A stretch of 64,000 bases of DNA from Ascaphus truei (Eukaryota; Chordata; Amphibia; Anura; Ascaphidae): assembly GCA_036426205.1 (NCBI GenBank), contig CM071570.1:2309997-2373996 (forward strand), written 5' to 3'. A program made the translations under genes and the position numbers. Numbering within the stretch: position 1 is the first letter of the stretch; the number at the start of each line of letters is the position of its first letter. The notes below the pieces were generated by a model. The model saw only the letters and a program-made list of their open reading frames with translations. It was not told where the DNA came from and searched no databases. Below, in pieces: positions 55,406 through 64,000 of the stretch.

Positions 55406-55772
55406 CAGGGGCGCACAAACTTTTGCAGCTGCGCCCCCCTGCCTGCTGCCCCTGGTGATTGCACCCCCTAAACTCAGTTCCCCGCATCAGATGACGCCGC
55501 GTGGTCATTTGACCCCACGTTGCCATGGCGATGGGTGTCAAATGACACAGCGGATCACGTGACATCACGTCACATGACCCAGCGGCGCAATTTGATGCCA
55601 CGTTGCCATGGCAACGCGTCACCATCCATCTGAATCTAGGTAAGTAATAGGTTGCAGAGGCCTCACGCCATCCCCCGGCATTTAATTTAATTTAAATGCC
55701 GTGGGGAAGAGCACGGGGCCTCTGCAACCACCGCGACCCCCCCCCCCCCTACAAAAATCTCCCGCCCCCCTG
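55406..55772. mobile_element. GC-rich hAT-type MITE, copy 3
   Basis: Starts caggggcgcacaaactttt and ends gcccccctg. The flanking 8-mers gtctaaaa and gtctagga agree at 6 of 8 positions. It carries a perfect X-box palindrome GTTGCCATGGCAAC (55602-55615) and a near copy GTTGCCATGGCGAT (55519-55532). Confidence 0.82.
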
Positions 55773-56412
55773 GTCTAGGACATTCGGTCACGCCCATTTT
55801 GTCGCAACCGAAAGGCTGACGGTTCTTCGCCGCGACTCAGAAGCTGCCATCACAGGTCACTTCGCCGCTAATTTTCTTACCCTAAAACCCCTTACATTAA
55901 CCCCTACCCTAAGCACTAACCCCCTTTAAATTAACCCTCTGCCCCAAGTGCTAAAACCCCCCACCCTAACCAGTAATAAAACCTGTCTTTCTTCCAGGTG
56001 AGGGGAGCGCAGGGTTCACAGCGTATATGAACATATAAATGAAAAAGACATAGTGCGACCAGTATGATAAAGTGAAATATTCTATATAGGTGATATTCTT
56101 CCTCACACACATTCCTCCTTGTACTTATAGCATGCTAGAGACTCATTCTCTCTCTAACTGGAGCTGCGGTGAAGCGAGGCATCAACAGGGGTCCTCCCAG
56201 GGTAGTGAAGTGCAGGCACTTCTCTTCTATCCCTCCGATATGAGGAAAGGAGAAAACTCACATCGTGTGGTATGCTCAAAAGTCTATGTGAAATCACAGT
56301 TTTAGACAATGGTGGTACACTCACATTTGTACACATGAAATAGGTGCTGTACGAGTGCTGGGGATTTCGTCCGTGACTGAATCAGTTACCTATTTAAAGG
56401 ATAGGCTTATAT
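55773..56412. other. Intron sequence with an old repeat at 55785-55985
   Basis: A C-rich tract with irregular taaccc/ctaaaacccc strings follows aaccgaaaggctgacggttc, itself an imperfect palindrome. It looks like part of a dispersed DNA transposon, not telomeric DNA, because the period is irregular. Confidence 0.35.
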
Positions 56413-56623
56413 CAGTCCTCAAGCCCCCCTGCTCCCCCCCCCCCCCCCGCTAACAGGTCAGGTTTTCAGGATATCCCAGCTTCAGCACAACTGGCTCAAT
56501 TAGAGGCTCGGTTGAGCAGGGACGGTTTGAGCCACCTGTGCTGAAGCAGGGATATTCTGGAAACCTTGCCTGTTTGAGGGGGGGGGGGGAGGGGGTGTTG
56601 AGGACTGGAGTTGAGCACCCCTG
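56413..56623. mobile_element. Palindromic hAT-type MITE, family P, copy 4
   Basis: The target duplication gcttatat (56405-56412) and gcttatac (56624-56631) brackets the copy. The left terminus has lost the first bases (starts cagtcctcaag) and contains a C-run; the right side has a G-run, the two facing each other. Confidence 0.82.
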
Positions 56624-56821
56624 GCTTATACTACCCGACAAGCCTTCTACTGACTTCCAGGACTCCAGGTGAACACCTGAAATGCTTTTCTCCATAACAT
56701 TCAGCAGGAAGAGTGAGGTGACTGGAGACGAAGGTGGGCATATATGTTGTATAGAGCAGCCTACTAGGGCTTACCTTAGTGTGCAGGATTTGCATGTTAT
56801 GGGGACTAAATGAAATAGCCG
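56624..56821. other. No recognised feature
   Basis: Nothing recognised. Confidence 0.3.
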
Positions 56822-56940
56822 TGCCAGTCCAGTTGCGATAGTGCAGTGTAAATGAGTACTTCAGTATTAGGTGATACCTTTTTTTATTTGGAGTAACAAT
56901 TGATATTATAAGGCAGGCTTTCCACCCGGAAACAGTCAGG
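56822..56940 (-). mobile_element. Penelope tail, same family as copy D
   Basis: gtccagttgcgatagtgcag, tacttcagtattaggtgata and tttatttggagtaacaattg match 11927-12005. It stops in minus-sense just after the place where the hammerhead lies in copy D, another truncation near the ribozyme. Confidence 0.7.
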
Positions 56941-58012
56941 ACTGTGTGTAGTGTGTGACTCATTCTGCAATATAAACAGCTGAAGGAGCGCTAACAATAG
57001 CCCCAACATACTGACACCGTAATAAAATATATGTATTACTGCACTCTGTACCATAAACCATACGGCACAAAGGAAACACAGAAAAAGAGCATCCGCAGCA
57101 CGGTCTTACTAAGCATTTTGCAGAATCACAGCAGATCAAATCCGAAGGGGTCACTATTAAGGGAATGAAAGTGCTGAGTGTGGGTAATAGAGGAGGAAAC
57201 CAATTTAACAAACTCTTCCACAGGGACACGTTCTGGATCCATAAACGAAGGACCATGATACCACAGGGCCTCCAGAAACACACAGCTCTGGCAGCTTGGA
57301 TCTAATAATTAAACATGTTTTTCTTCAGAACAGGCTTTTGTAATAACTTTATTCGCAGGTCTCCGTCTCTCTATTCTCACCACTGAAGTTTCCATCGTGC
57401 GTTTACATTTGTACTAATGTGATACATTTTGATCTTTTTATACAATTCATTTTTTTGTATATTATGGCGATGGGTTTTACACACAAGATATGCTCTTTAT
57501 TATTTTATTTTGACTAATATTCCTTGCTCCATCGTATTATTTGGTTTATTTAACATTTTTTGTTTCCCCCTATTTTTCTTATGGATTTTTATCCAGTCAC
57601 TCAATTTCTTTTAAATATCCACATTTTTTTTCTTTGAGCTTTTTTTCCCCATTAATAACCAATACTTTGTATTTACTAAATGAAACTTTTTTTTTGACTG
57701 TGTTCATTATTTTGCTCCTTTTCCAAACATATTCCCAATTTGCCATTTTCTTTTTTTTGGTACTAACACGACTTCTATACGTCTCATAACCACATGATAT
57801 ATATATATATTTTTGTTTTTGTTTAAATAAACATGGTATTGAGGGCACTCACGATTACTTTAGATCAATCGTCTGGGTGCTCAACAACTTAGATCTTAAT
57901 CAAGATCTTGATAAAGATCTTAGTTGTTCACCAAAATGTAATATTTTTTAAAAATAAAAGAAACTAATATATTTTTCACATGCAAGAAATCCTGAGTAGT
58001 GCCCTGTTTATT

Positions 58013-58016
<4 letters not shown>
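56941..58016. other. Intron sequence, no recognised feature
   Basis: Very AT-rich from 57420 to 57835. gatcttgataaagatctta near 57905 is a short palindrome. No exon found. Confidence 0.35.

Positions 58017-58052
<36 letters not shown>
58017..58052. repeat. (TG)n microsatellite
   Basis: About 18 TG units. Confidence 0.95.
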
Positions 58053-58054
<2 letters not shown>

Positions 58055-58059
58055 TGTTT

Positions 58060-58200
58060 GTCACTCGCATGACTTGGTTGAAGTAAAAGTTATTTTATTG
58101 AATCTTAAATGATCGACATTTCGGTTGTTTCCCAGTCGAGGACCAAAGCATGTTAAAATAATTGTTTTTCAACCAAGTCCTGCGAGTGTCGGCTGTTTCT
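58060..58200 (-). mobile_element. Degenerate Penelope tail
   Basis: On the minus strand, CTCGACTGGGAAACAACCGA then AATGTCG resembles the stem II to GAAAYGUCG part of Penelope hammerheads, followed by a tail with aataaaataacttttacttc. The sequence accaagtcNtgcgagtg occurs on both sides. Confidence 0.4.
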
Positions 58201-58710
58201 TCTATATACAGTACAGTACCATGACTTAGGATGCAGAGCACCAAAGCAGTTATAGGGCGAGCCTGAATATAAGGTGACCCCCTAATTTCAGTAGTAGCTG
58301 GAAAGAAAAAAGCTCACACACACACTTCATGTATGCATTTAGAATTATGACACTTAACCCTTTAAAGTAAAGAGGTGGCATGGTATATAAGGACGACAAG
58401 CAAAAGGATCACCAAGCAGTCCATGAGGATGCGAACTAGATCAGTGCACCGTGTTGGGTTACACCAAGCCACAGGAATGGAGGTCCCCTGAGCAACGTCA
58501 ACCCCGTGCACCAAGTCATGTGGTCAGCTTCGCCCGGGGACGTGACTGTACTCCAAGGAGGTAATGTGAGCTGGAAGCCGGCGTCGGACCAGAGACAGCC
58601 TGCAGTCTGTCCCCCGTATCACATTAATACAGAGAACCCACCGCTCAACCTTATTATCAACAAGGGAAGAAGACAATATATAACTGGAGGTGCATGAGGG
58701 AGTAAAAGAC
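58201..58710. other. Intron sequence, no recognised feature
   Basis: Nothing recognised beyond similarity of cgtatcacattaata (58616) to cgcattacc at 59043. Confidence 0.3.
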
Positions 58711-59035
58711 GTGAAACACCATGTGAATCCCCACAGGGGTCACAAAAAGAGTTCCCTATTGTTTGCACTCACACAGCAGTCATGATAATGGAATATTGGG
58801 TACAATTAACCCGGAGTAATTAATTCAATACTGGGTGTTAATAAGAGCCAAACATTGGCTCACAGCGAGACTCCAAAAAAACAAAAATAATACATATAAT
58901 AATAATAATTATATTTATATTTTAATTACTCTGGGTTAATTGTACCCAATATTCCATTATCATGACTACTGTGTGAGTGCAAACAATAGGGAACTGTTTT
59001 TGTGACCCCCTGTGGGGATTCACATTGTGTTTCAC
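58711..59035. repeat. Inverted repeat with about 113-bp arms
   Basis: 58711-58823 and 58922-59035 are reverse complements at roughly 90% identity (ccctattgtttgcactcaca faces tgtgagtgcaaacaataggg). The 98-bp spacer is AT-rich. The layout resembles the Penelope fold-back at 31494-31734, but is older. Confidence 0.85.
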
Positions 59036-59070
59036 CCTGTATCGCATTACCAGATCTTCATGTGTTAGTG

Positions 59071-60052
59071 CAGGCCTGCACAACTCGTAAAGTGAGAAGG
59101 GCCGAACTGCTCCAAGGAAACAAAATTTGGGCCGCACGGGTAAAAATCATCATCATCATCATCATCTCTCCTTCAGCACCTCTCATCATCCTCATATATC
59201 TCCCCCAGCACCCCTCATCATCATCCTCATATCTCCCCCAGAACCCCTCACTATCAACCTTTGCGATACTCCCCATCTATCTCTCATACTGTACCCCATC
59301 TCTCCCCCTCACCCACACACATAATACTCCCCCTCCACATCAAACACACAATACCCCCCTGCACACCACACACATCCCACCCCCCTGCACCTCACATCAT
59401 TCTCCCCCCCTGCACCTCACATCACTCTCCCCCCTGCCCTTCACATCACTCTCCCCCACTGCACCTCACATCATTCTCCCCCTCTGCACCTCCAATCACC
59501 CCCCTGCACCTCCAATCACCCCCCCTGCACATCACCCCCCGCACAATATCACCCCCGCCCAAATTCACCCCCCCCTGCACCTCACCCCCCTGCACCTCAC
59601 CTCAATGCACCTCACCTCAATGCACCTCACATCACCCCCCTGCACATATCACCCCCCTGCACATATCCCCCCCCTGCACATCACATCACCCCCCTGCACC
59701 TCCTCACCTCACATCAGCCCCTGCACCTCCCCTCCCCTCACCTCACGGCGGGGATGCGCACGCTCGCTCGCAAGCAGCGGGCACCGGAAGTGCCGCACTG
59801 CAAGAGCGTGCAGTCTTGAGAGTGGGCTGGGGGGAGGAGGGGGAGAGCGGGCTCGGCTCACGGGGCGAGGGAGAGGGGGCTCGGCTCACGGGGCGAGGGA
59901 GAGGGGGCTCGGCTCGTGGGGGGAGGGAGAGGGGGCTCGGGGAGGGAGAGCGGACTCGGGAGGAGGAGGAGGGGGGGAAAGCAGCAGCAGCCGCCGCCAC
60001 GGACCGCAAAGTGAGTGCCGGCAGCCCGCGGGCCACGTGTTGTGCAGGCCTG
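59071..60052. mobile_element. 982-bp hAT-type element with internal satellites
   Basis: Inverted ends caggcctgcacaac and gttgtgcaggcctg with a perfect 8-bp duplication tgttagtg (59063-59070, 60053-60060). Inside lie an (atc)n run (59149-59165), a C-rich array of ctgcacctcacatcactctc-like units (59300-59740) and repeats of ggggcgagggagagggggct (from about 59861). No transposase is readable; the Ser/Pro-rich frame across it is composition. Confidence 0.88.
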
Positions 60053-60060
60053 TGTTAGTG

Positions 60061-60630
60061 TATAGAATGAGCTTCAGCTTTATTTACATCATACGGGGTA
60101 CACCACCACATTGGAGGTGTATTTCTGGTCTTATTTGTTCTAGTTTGGGGCTCTCATTCTGCTGTTGCTGACTATCTATGTTGACACTTTAGTTTTCCGC
60201 TCTGCCTGTGCGGTATGAACCAGCACTTGCTTGTAAGCAAAGACATATTATTGTTTATTAATATCACTTATTTGTAATGAGCCATCATGTTCTGCTGGGT
60301 GGCGCCATGGGGGAGAAGAATGATATTAATGACAAACAAGAATACAAAAGGTAATGAGTGCCCTGTGCGTGAGAGCTTACACTCTACCTAGAGCAACTAA
60401 GCCGTTAAGAATAACCACTAAAAGAATCCATTTTTAGAGACAGGAGGACAGATTTGTACAGCACTTTGACCTTCACTTCACACACTAATGACGGAACAGC
60501 ATATTATCTATTCATGAAGTTACCTCGAGGCCCTTTGTGACATGACTATATCCATCTACAATCTTCTCTGCTGATCTCGTTTACATGCTCTGTCTTCCTT
60601 TTATCGCTTCCCAATGCGAATCCTTTCAAA
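60061..60630. other. Intron sequence, no recognised feature
   Basis: Nothing recognised. Confidence 0.3.
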
Positions 60631-60932
60631 GGCCCCGTCCATAGTGCGAGCGACGGCATGAACAAAATGCAGCAGCTCTATAGGGCCGGCCATAGTGAGC
60701 ATGAGCACGTGGAAGAGCGGAGAGAATTTTGAGCTGACAAAAAAAATAATTGTTTGTGTCGCACGATGGCCGGGTCACGTGAGCGGTACAGCCAATGAGA
60801 GCGAACCAGCCTTGTGATATCCCGGCCACGCCTTCACCACCCCATCGCCAGCGATCTAAGTCCACAGATCGCTCAGGCGACAGGCGCACGTGACACCATG
60901 CGCTCTGTCGCGCGCCCACTATGTCCGAAGCC
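60631..60932. mobile_element. PIF/Harbinger-type MITE
   Basis: Left end ggccccgtccatagtgcgag and right end ctatgtccgaagcc form inverted termini; TAA follows on the right (60933-60935), a diverged caaa precedes on the left. Contains gggtcacgtgagcggt and gccaatgagagcgaacc, shared with 44469-44635 and, inverted, with 53537-53926. Confidence 0.7.
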
Positions 60933-60935
60933 TAA

Positions 60936-62026
60936 AGTGCCAAGCATAAAAAAGAAAGGAAATTCTCTGTAGAACGCCTAAAATGCTGTCAACACAAATG
61001 TCATTCTTCCGAGCATTGAGAGTCACTACTTTAAGCCCATGTTCATTTGTGATGGTTACATATCTCCTGCAGTGCTGTACCACAGACACAATCGCATCAT
61101 ACTGGCCGACTCCCCATTTTCTGGCAGATTCCACGATTTCTTTGTACTTTCATCCAAATCTCCCTGAACGGAGCTTGCACATGTTGGTCCTTATGCTGCC
61201 TATCATATTACTAGAAAACAACGCAAAGCATTTGTGAGATTGACAGCTTGACATGCAATGAAACAGCCGGGATGATATAAACTCCAATAAAAAGACAGAC
61301 CGTGTTTTACTCTAATGCAACAGTTGGGCTTTCAACAACATGCAGCAGCCACGGAGCGCCACGCATGCAGGGAAATGAGACGTGCTGCTCAGTGTGTGTG
61401 TCCTGGCAAAATAGTCATCAATAAATATATGGAATGGGAGGTGAAACGGAGTTTGTGGATGGCAGGGGAGAGAAAGAGCTGTAGGAACAGAGAAAGGAGA
61501 GGAGACCACTTTGTGTAAAAGGCAAGAATGACTTAAAGCAGGAATTACCCCTTTTTTCCTTATTTGTATTTGTAAAGCGTGTGACGATGTAAAACTCTAC
61601 ATTTTTACCGAAGCTGGCAATTGGTTGGTACTCCTGTTATAAATCTGTACATATCCTTATGGTGTTACTAACATAATGGCTTCTTCAGTCAGGGTAACTC
61701 AGTAATATAAGGATGCATTGTAGCTGTTACAGTTTGCAGCTCAAACTGCTGGGAATATTGGCAACGGATTTATTTAAATAAAATAATACGATGTGACACG
61801 TTTTGCTACTTTAATAAGCACAGACAGAAGGACTTTGCATCTTTGTACAATATATCAAAGCCGAGGTGAGAAAAGTCCACTCCTGTTACAGGAGGTTATC
61901 AGCCACAATGGCTTCTGGGAGGATTCCGACAGTAACAATAGCAAGTTTGATTAATGACAGATGAGAAATAGTATTTTTGTCTGTGGAATAACCCTTTCCA
62001 TACTTTGGAAGCCCTTTTGAGACCCA
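60936..62026. other. Intron sequence, no recognised feature
   Basis: Nothing recognised. Confidence 0.3.
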
Positions 62027-62333
62027 GGCCTAGAATCACAAAGCTTTGTTAAATCAGCATAAATTACGTGCCGTTAGTGAAAACAGGAGCACGGAGTTAA
62101 CCTATTTATTGCCCAAGACAGTTCCATGCAAAAATAGCAGCTGTAATTGAGCTCATTAGCATAGGGATAAGAGCGTTATTTATTCCATTCATCGTGTGAT
62201 AAATACTATTTGGGCTATAATGAGTTAATCTGCATGCCCTTTAGGATTGAGTAAATACAGCGTTTCTGGTTGTGCGCAATAACGGAGGTTAACGCCACGT
62301 TAAATAGGCTAACAGAGCATAGTGAATCCGGCC
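62027..62333. mobile_element. Palindromic MITE-like element
   Basis: ggcctagaatcacaaagctt at the left and taacagagcatagtgaatcc then ggcc at the right are imperfect inverted ends. gttaa/ttaac strings are scattered symmetrically inside. Flanking duplication not resolved. Confidence 0.5.
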
Positions 62334-63097
62334 TTTAGAGGGTTAAGCAAACTCCAAATATTGCACAAGATAACATCCGTGACCAGGATAGCTGCATTAT
62401 TATTACATTATTATACAGTCACAGAATTCTTAAGTAGACATTTCTAAAAATGACGACATTTATTCTCGATGACAGAAATGTCCATCTTCCCAGCTAAATG
62501 ACCATGGTCTTGTGTTTTTAGTTATTTTCTTTCCCCAAGTAGAGTGGAAAGTAAATGGAAAGAGTGCACAGCGTGGGTTGTGTGCTGCTGTGTGTAGAAG
62601 GTCTCTTCAGACGGCTATAGTTACAGGTAAGTAAACTTTCCTATCCTCCTGCGGAGGCCGCACAGGTCATACTCCTCAGCACTGACATTTAACACGACTG
62701 CTCGGGAAACCCAAGTGCAGTGCATATTTATGTAACAGCGATGCAGGAAAACAAGCAGGAGGAGCTGGGAGCCGGGCTTCACGTGAACACTATCCTTGTG
62801 AAGTTCAGACGCTAAATGTAATGAGCTCTGGCAGAGGAATGTTACACTGAAAAGACCATGTGCCGTTCCTCCTGGAAGCAAAATCAGGCCCCTGACAGTG
62901 ACACATGTGAAGGATTAAAGGTGGGTAACCAATCCCTCTATTTACTTTCACCATCAGATTTCTGTACAAAACCGAAGTCACTTGTAAACACACCGAGTTA
63001 AAATCCTAGACGAGAGGCTAAATTGAGTATATACAGATGTAGCCAGACTTGCTGTTTCCGGCAGCGGGCCAAGCGGACATCACATGACTGCGGCGCC
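62334..63097. other. Intron sequence, no recognised feature
   Basis: Nothing recognised. Confidence 0.3.
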
Positions 63098-63183
63098 GGA
63101 TTGAGCCGCCTGTGCTGAAGCACGGATAGCCTTAAAACCTGACCTGTTGGTGGCCCTTGAGGACTGGAGTTGGCCACTCCTAC
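63098..63183. mobile_element. Palindromic hAT-type MITE, family P, half copy 5
   Basis: Only the right half: ttgagccgcctgtgctgaag through ggtggcccttgaggactgga and gttggccactcct. The left half is replaced by unrelated GC-rich sequence. Confidence 0.75.
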
Positions 63184-63795
63184 TGTGGATGAATAACAGG
63201 ACGTACGGTACAGATGTAGCAGATGTTACCACTCCCGCTGGTGTGTAACAGTAGTGCTATTTGGAAACAATGGTTAAGGGGATAACAAGTGTTATTTAAT
63301 GTGTTACTTTGTGTGTTAATGGGGGTAGTAACGTCCAGTACGTCTATAGCAAAGGGTCAGGGAATCGGAAACGGCCACATTAATAAGTCAAGGGCAAGCT
63401 GCTGGGACACTGTATGGACTCTTACAGTGACTGACAAAGTGCTCTCCTCTAAGTATAGAAGATGGATTTGGTCACAGGGTTGGGAACAAAAGTACCTTAG
63501 CATGTTACATTATTAACTTAAGCACTGATGTTTCATTAGCTCAATGCGGTTAATTTGCAAATAATTGTTCAAATGTAATGTTTTGCAGCAGTCGACAGCT
63601 TTGTAAGGTTTTAACAAGCTTTACCTACTCTCTTTTATAACACTGTTTGTGGGCGTTTCTCTCTACCAGCAAATTCACACATTCTCACTTTCACATCCCT
63701 CTTCATGTTCTTTTTACATAGTAACCATGATATTTTTTTACTATTGTTGTTTATTTATAAAGCATTTAGTGCAATCTTTTGGCACAACACATGCC
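63184..63795. other. Intron sequence, no recognised feature
   Basis: Nothing recognised. Confidence 0.3.
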
Positions 63796-63976
63796 AAGCC
63801 TGAAACCCTGCCTAGGTATAAAGCCTGAAACCGTGCCTAGGTATAAAGCCTGAAACCCTGCCTAGGTATAAAGCCTGAAACCGTGCCTAGGTATAAAGCC
63901 TGAAACCCTGCCTAGGTATAAAGCCTGAAACCGTGCCTAGGTATAAAGCCTGAAACCCTGCCTAGGTATAAAGCCT
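63796..63976. repeat. 25-bp tandem array with alternating C/G variant
   Basis: The unit gcctgaaacc[c/g]tgcctaggt then ataaa is repeated seven times with the variable base strictly alternating C, G, C, G, C, G, C. The true repeat is therefore a 50-bp dimer. Confidence 0.95.
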
Positions 63977-64000
63977 TTCAGCAGCTCCCTACGCCATCAC

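Noticed and set aside
55850..55985. Interstitial telomere-like DNA (ctaaaacccc, taaccc strings)
   Set aside because: The period is irregular and the strings sit inside a dispersed repeat; no (TTAGGG)n run.
59002..60171. Ser/Pro/His-rich 389-codon ORF
   Set aside because: Spans a hAT element, its flanks and C-rich satellite; composition artefact.
1..64000. tRNA or rRNA genes
   Set aside because: No convincing A/B-box pair with cloverleaf or rRNA core was seen by eye. A tRNAscan or covariance search would be decisive.

Overview
The window reads as vertebrate, most likely amphibian (probably anuran), nuclear DNA. It has intron-split coding exons and no bacterial-style operons. Its repeats (Penelope-like elements with hammerhead-type ribozyme motifs, a CR1/L2-type LINE, Tc1/mariner, and hAT, PIF/Harbinger, pogo-like and TTAA-type MITEs) match what is known of frog genomes. 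Species cannot be fixed from sequence alone.

The only host gene I can support is the 3' end of dystrobrevin beta (DTNB), on the minus strand. Three coding exons with consensus splice sites (38158-38314, 37435-37524, 34256-34309) join in phase. A 36-nt fourth exon (30771-30806) supplies one glycine and a TAA stop, so the protein ends KMQNGKDRG. A possible 3'UTR exon starts at 29527. The exons for the dystrobrevin coiled coils were not found, so 38315-64000 would be a single intron of at least 25 kb. The sequence left of about 28 kb would be downstream of the gene.

1-12.5 kb is a graveyard of nested transposons. There are two Penelope-like copies on the minus strand (reverse transcriptase at 1-1660, GIY-YIG endonuclease at 4019-5112) and a plus-strand fragment at 2620-2900. 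A Tc1-like transposon (5113-11900) was entered by a 141-bp Penelope tail and by a 5.4-kb LINE. That LINE was later split by a 1,350-bp Penelope-type insertion with a 14-bp target duplication and a nearly intact hammerhead motif. A further Penelope 3' half lies at 11921-12510.

12.5-34 kb is intergenic or 3' flank. It holds a 4.3-kb array of a 33-bp unit (15955-20315), a large inverted repeat containing a GC-rich hAT MITE (21056-22735), a strongly G-rich array (25436-26310), and a 497-bp Penelope-type insertion ending in a perfect 113-bp inverted repeat (31237-31733).

34-64 kb is intronic. It holds a pogo/Tigger-like MITE filled by a 56-bp array (34675-35537), a 45-bp minisatellite (48356-49672), an LTR-like repeat, several hAT and Harbinger MITEs (two of them abutting at one TAA), a 982-bp hAT element and a 25-bp array at the right edge. 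The long ORFs in the arrays arise because the repeat periods are multiples of three, and are not called as genes.

The most notable themes are: (i) at least six Penelope 3' modules, each with a hammerhead-like core, including one snap-back copy whose axis lies at the ribozyme; (ii) MITE families carrying RFX X-box, CRE, E-box and CCAAT-like motifs; (iii) a transposon whose terminal motif appears to have been amplified into a satellite. All identifications were made by reading the sequence. No alignment or folding was run, and copy numbers are approximate.
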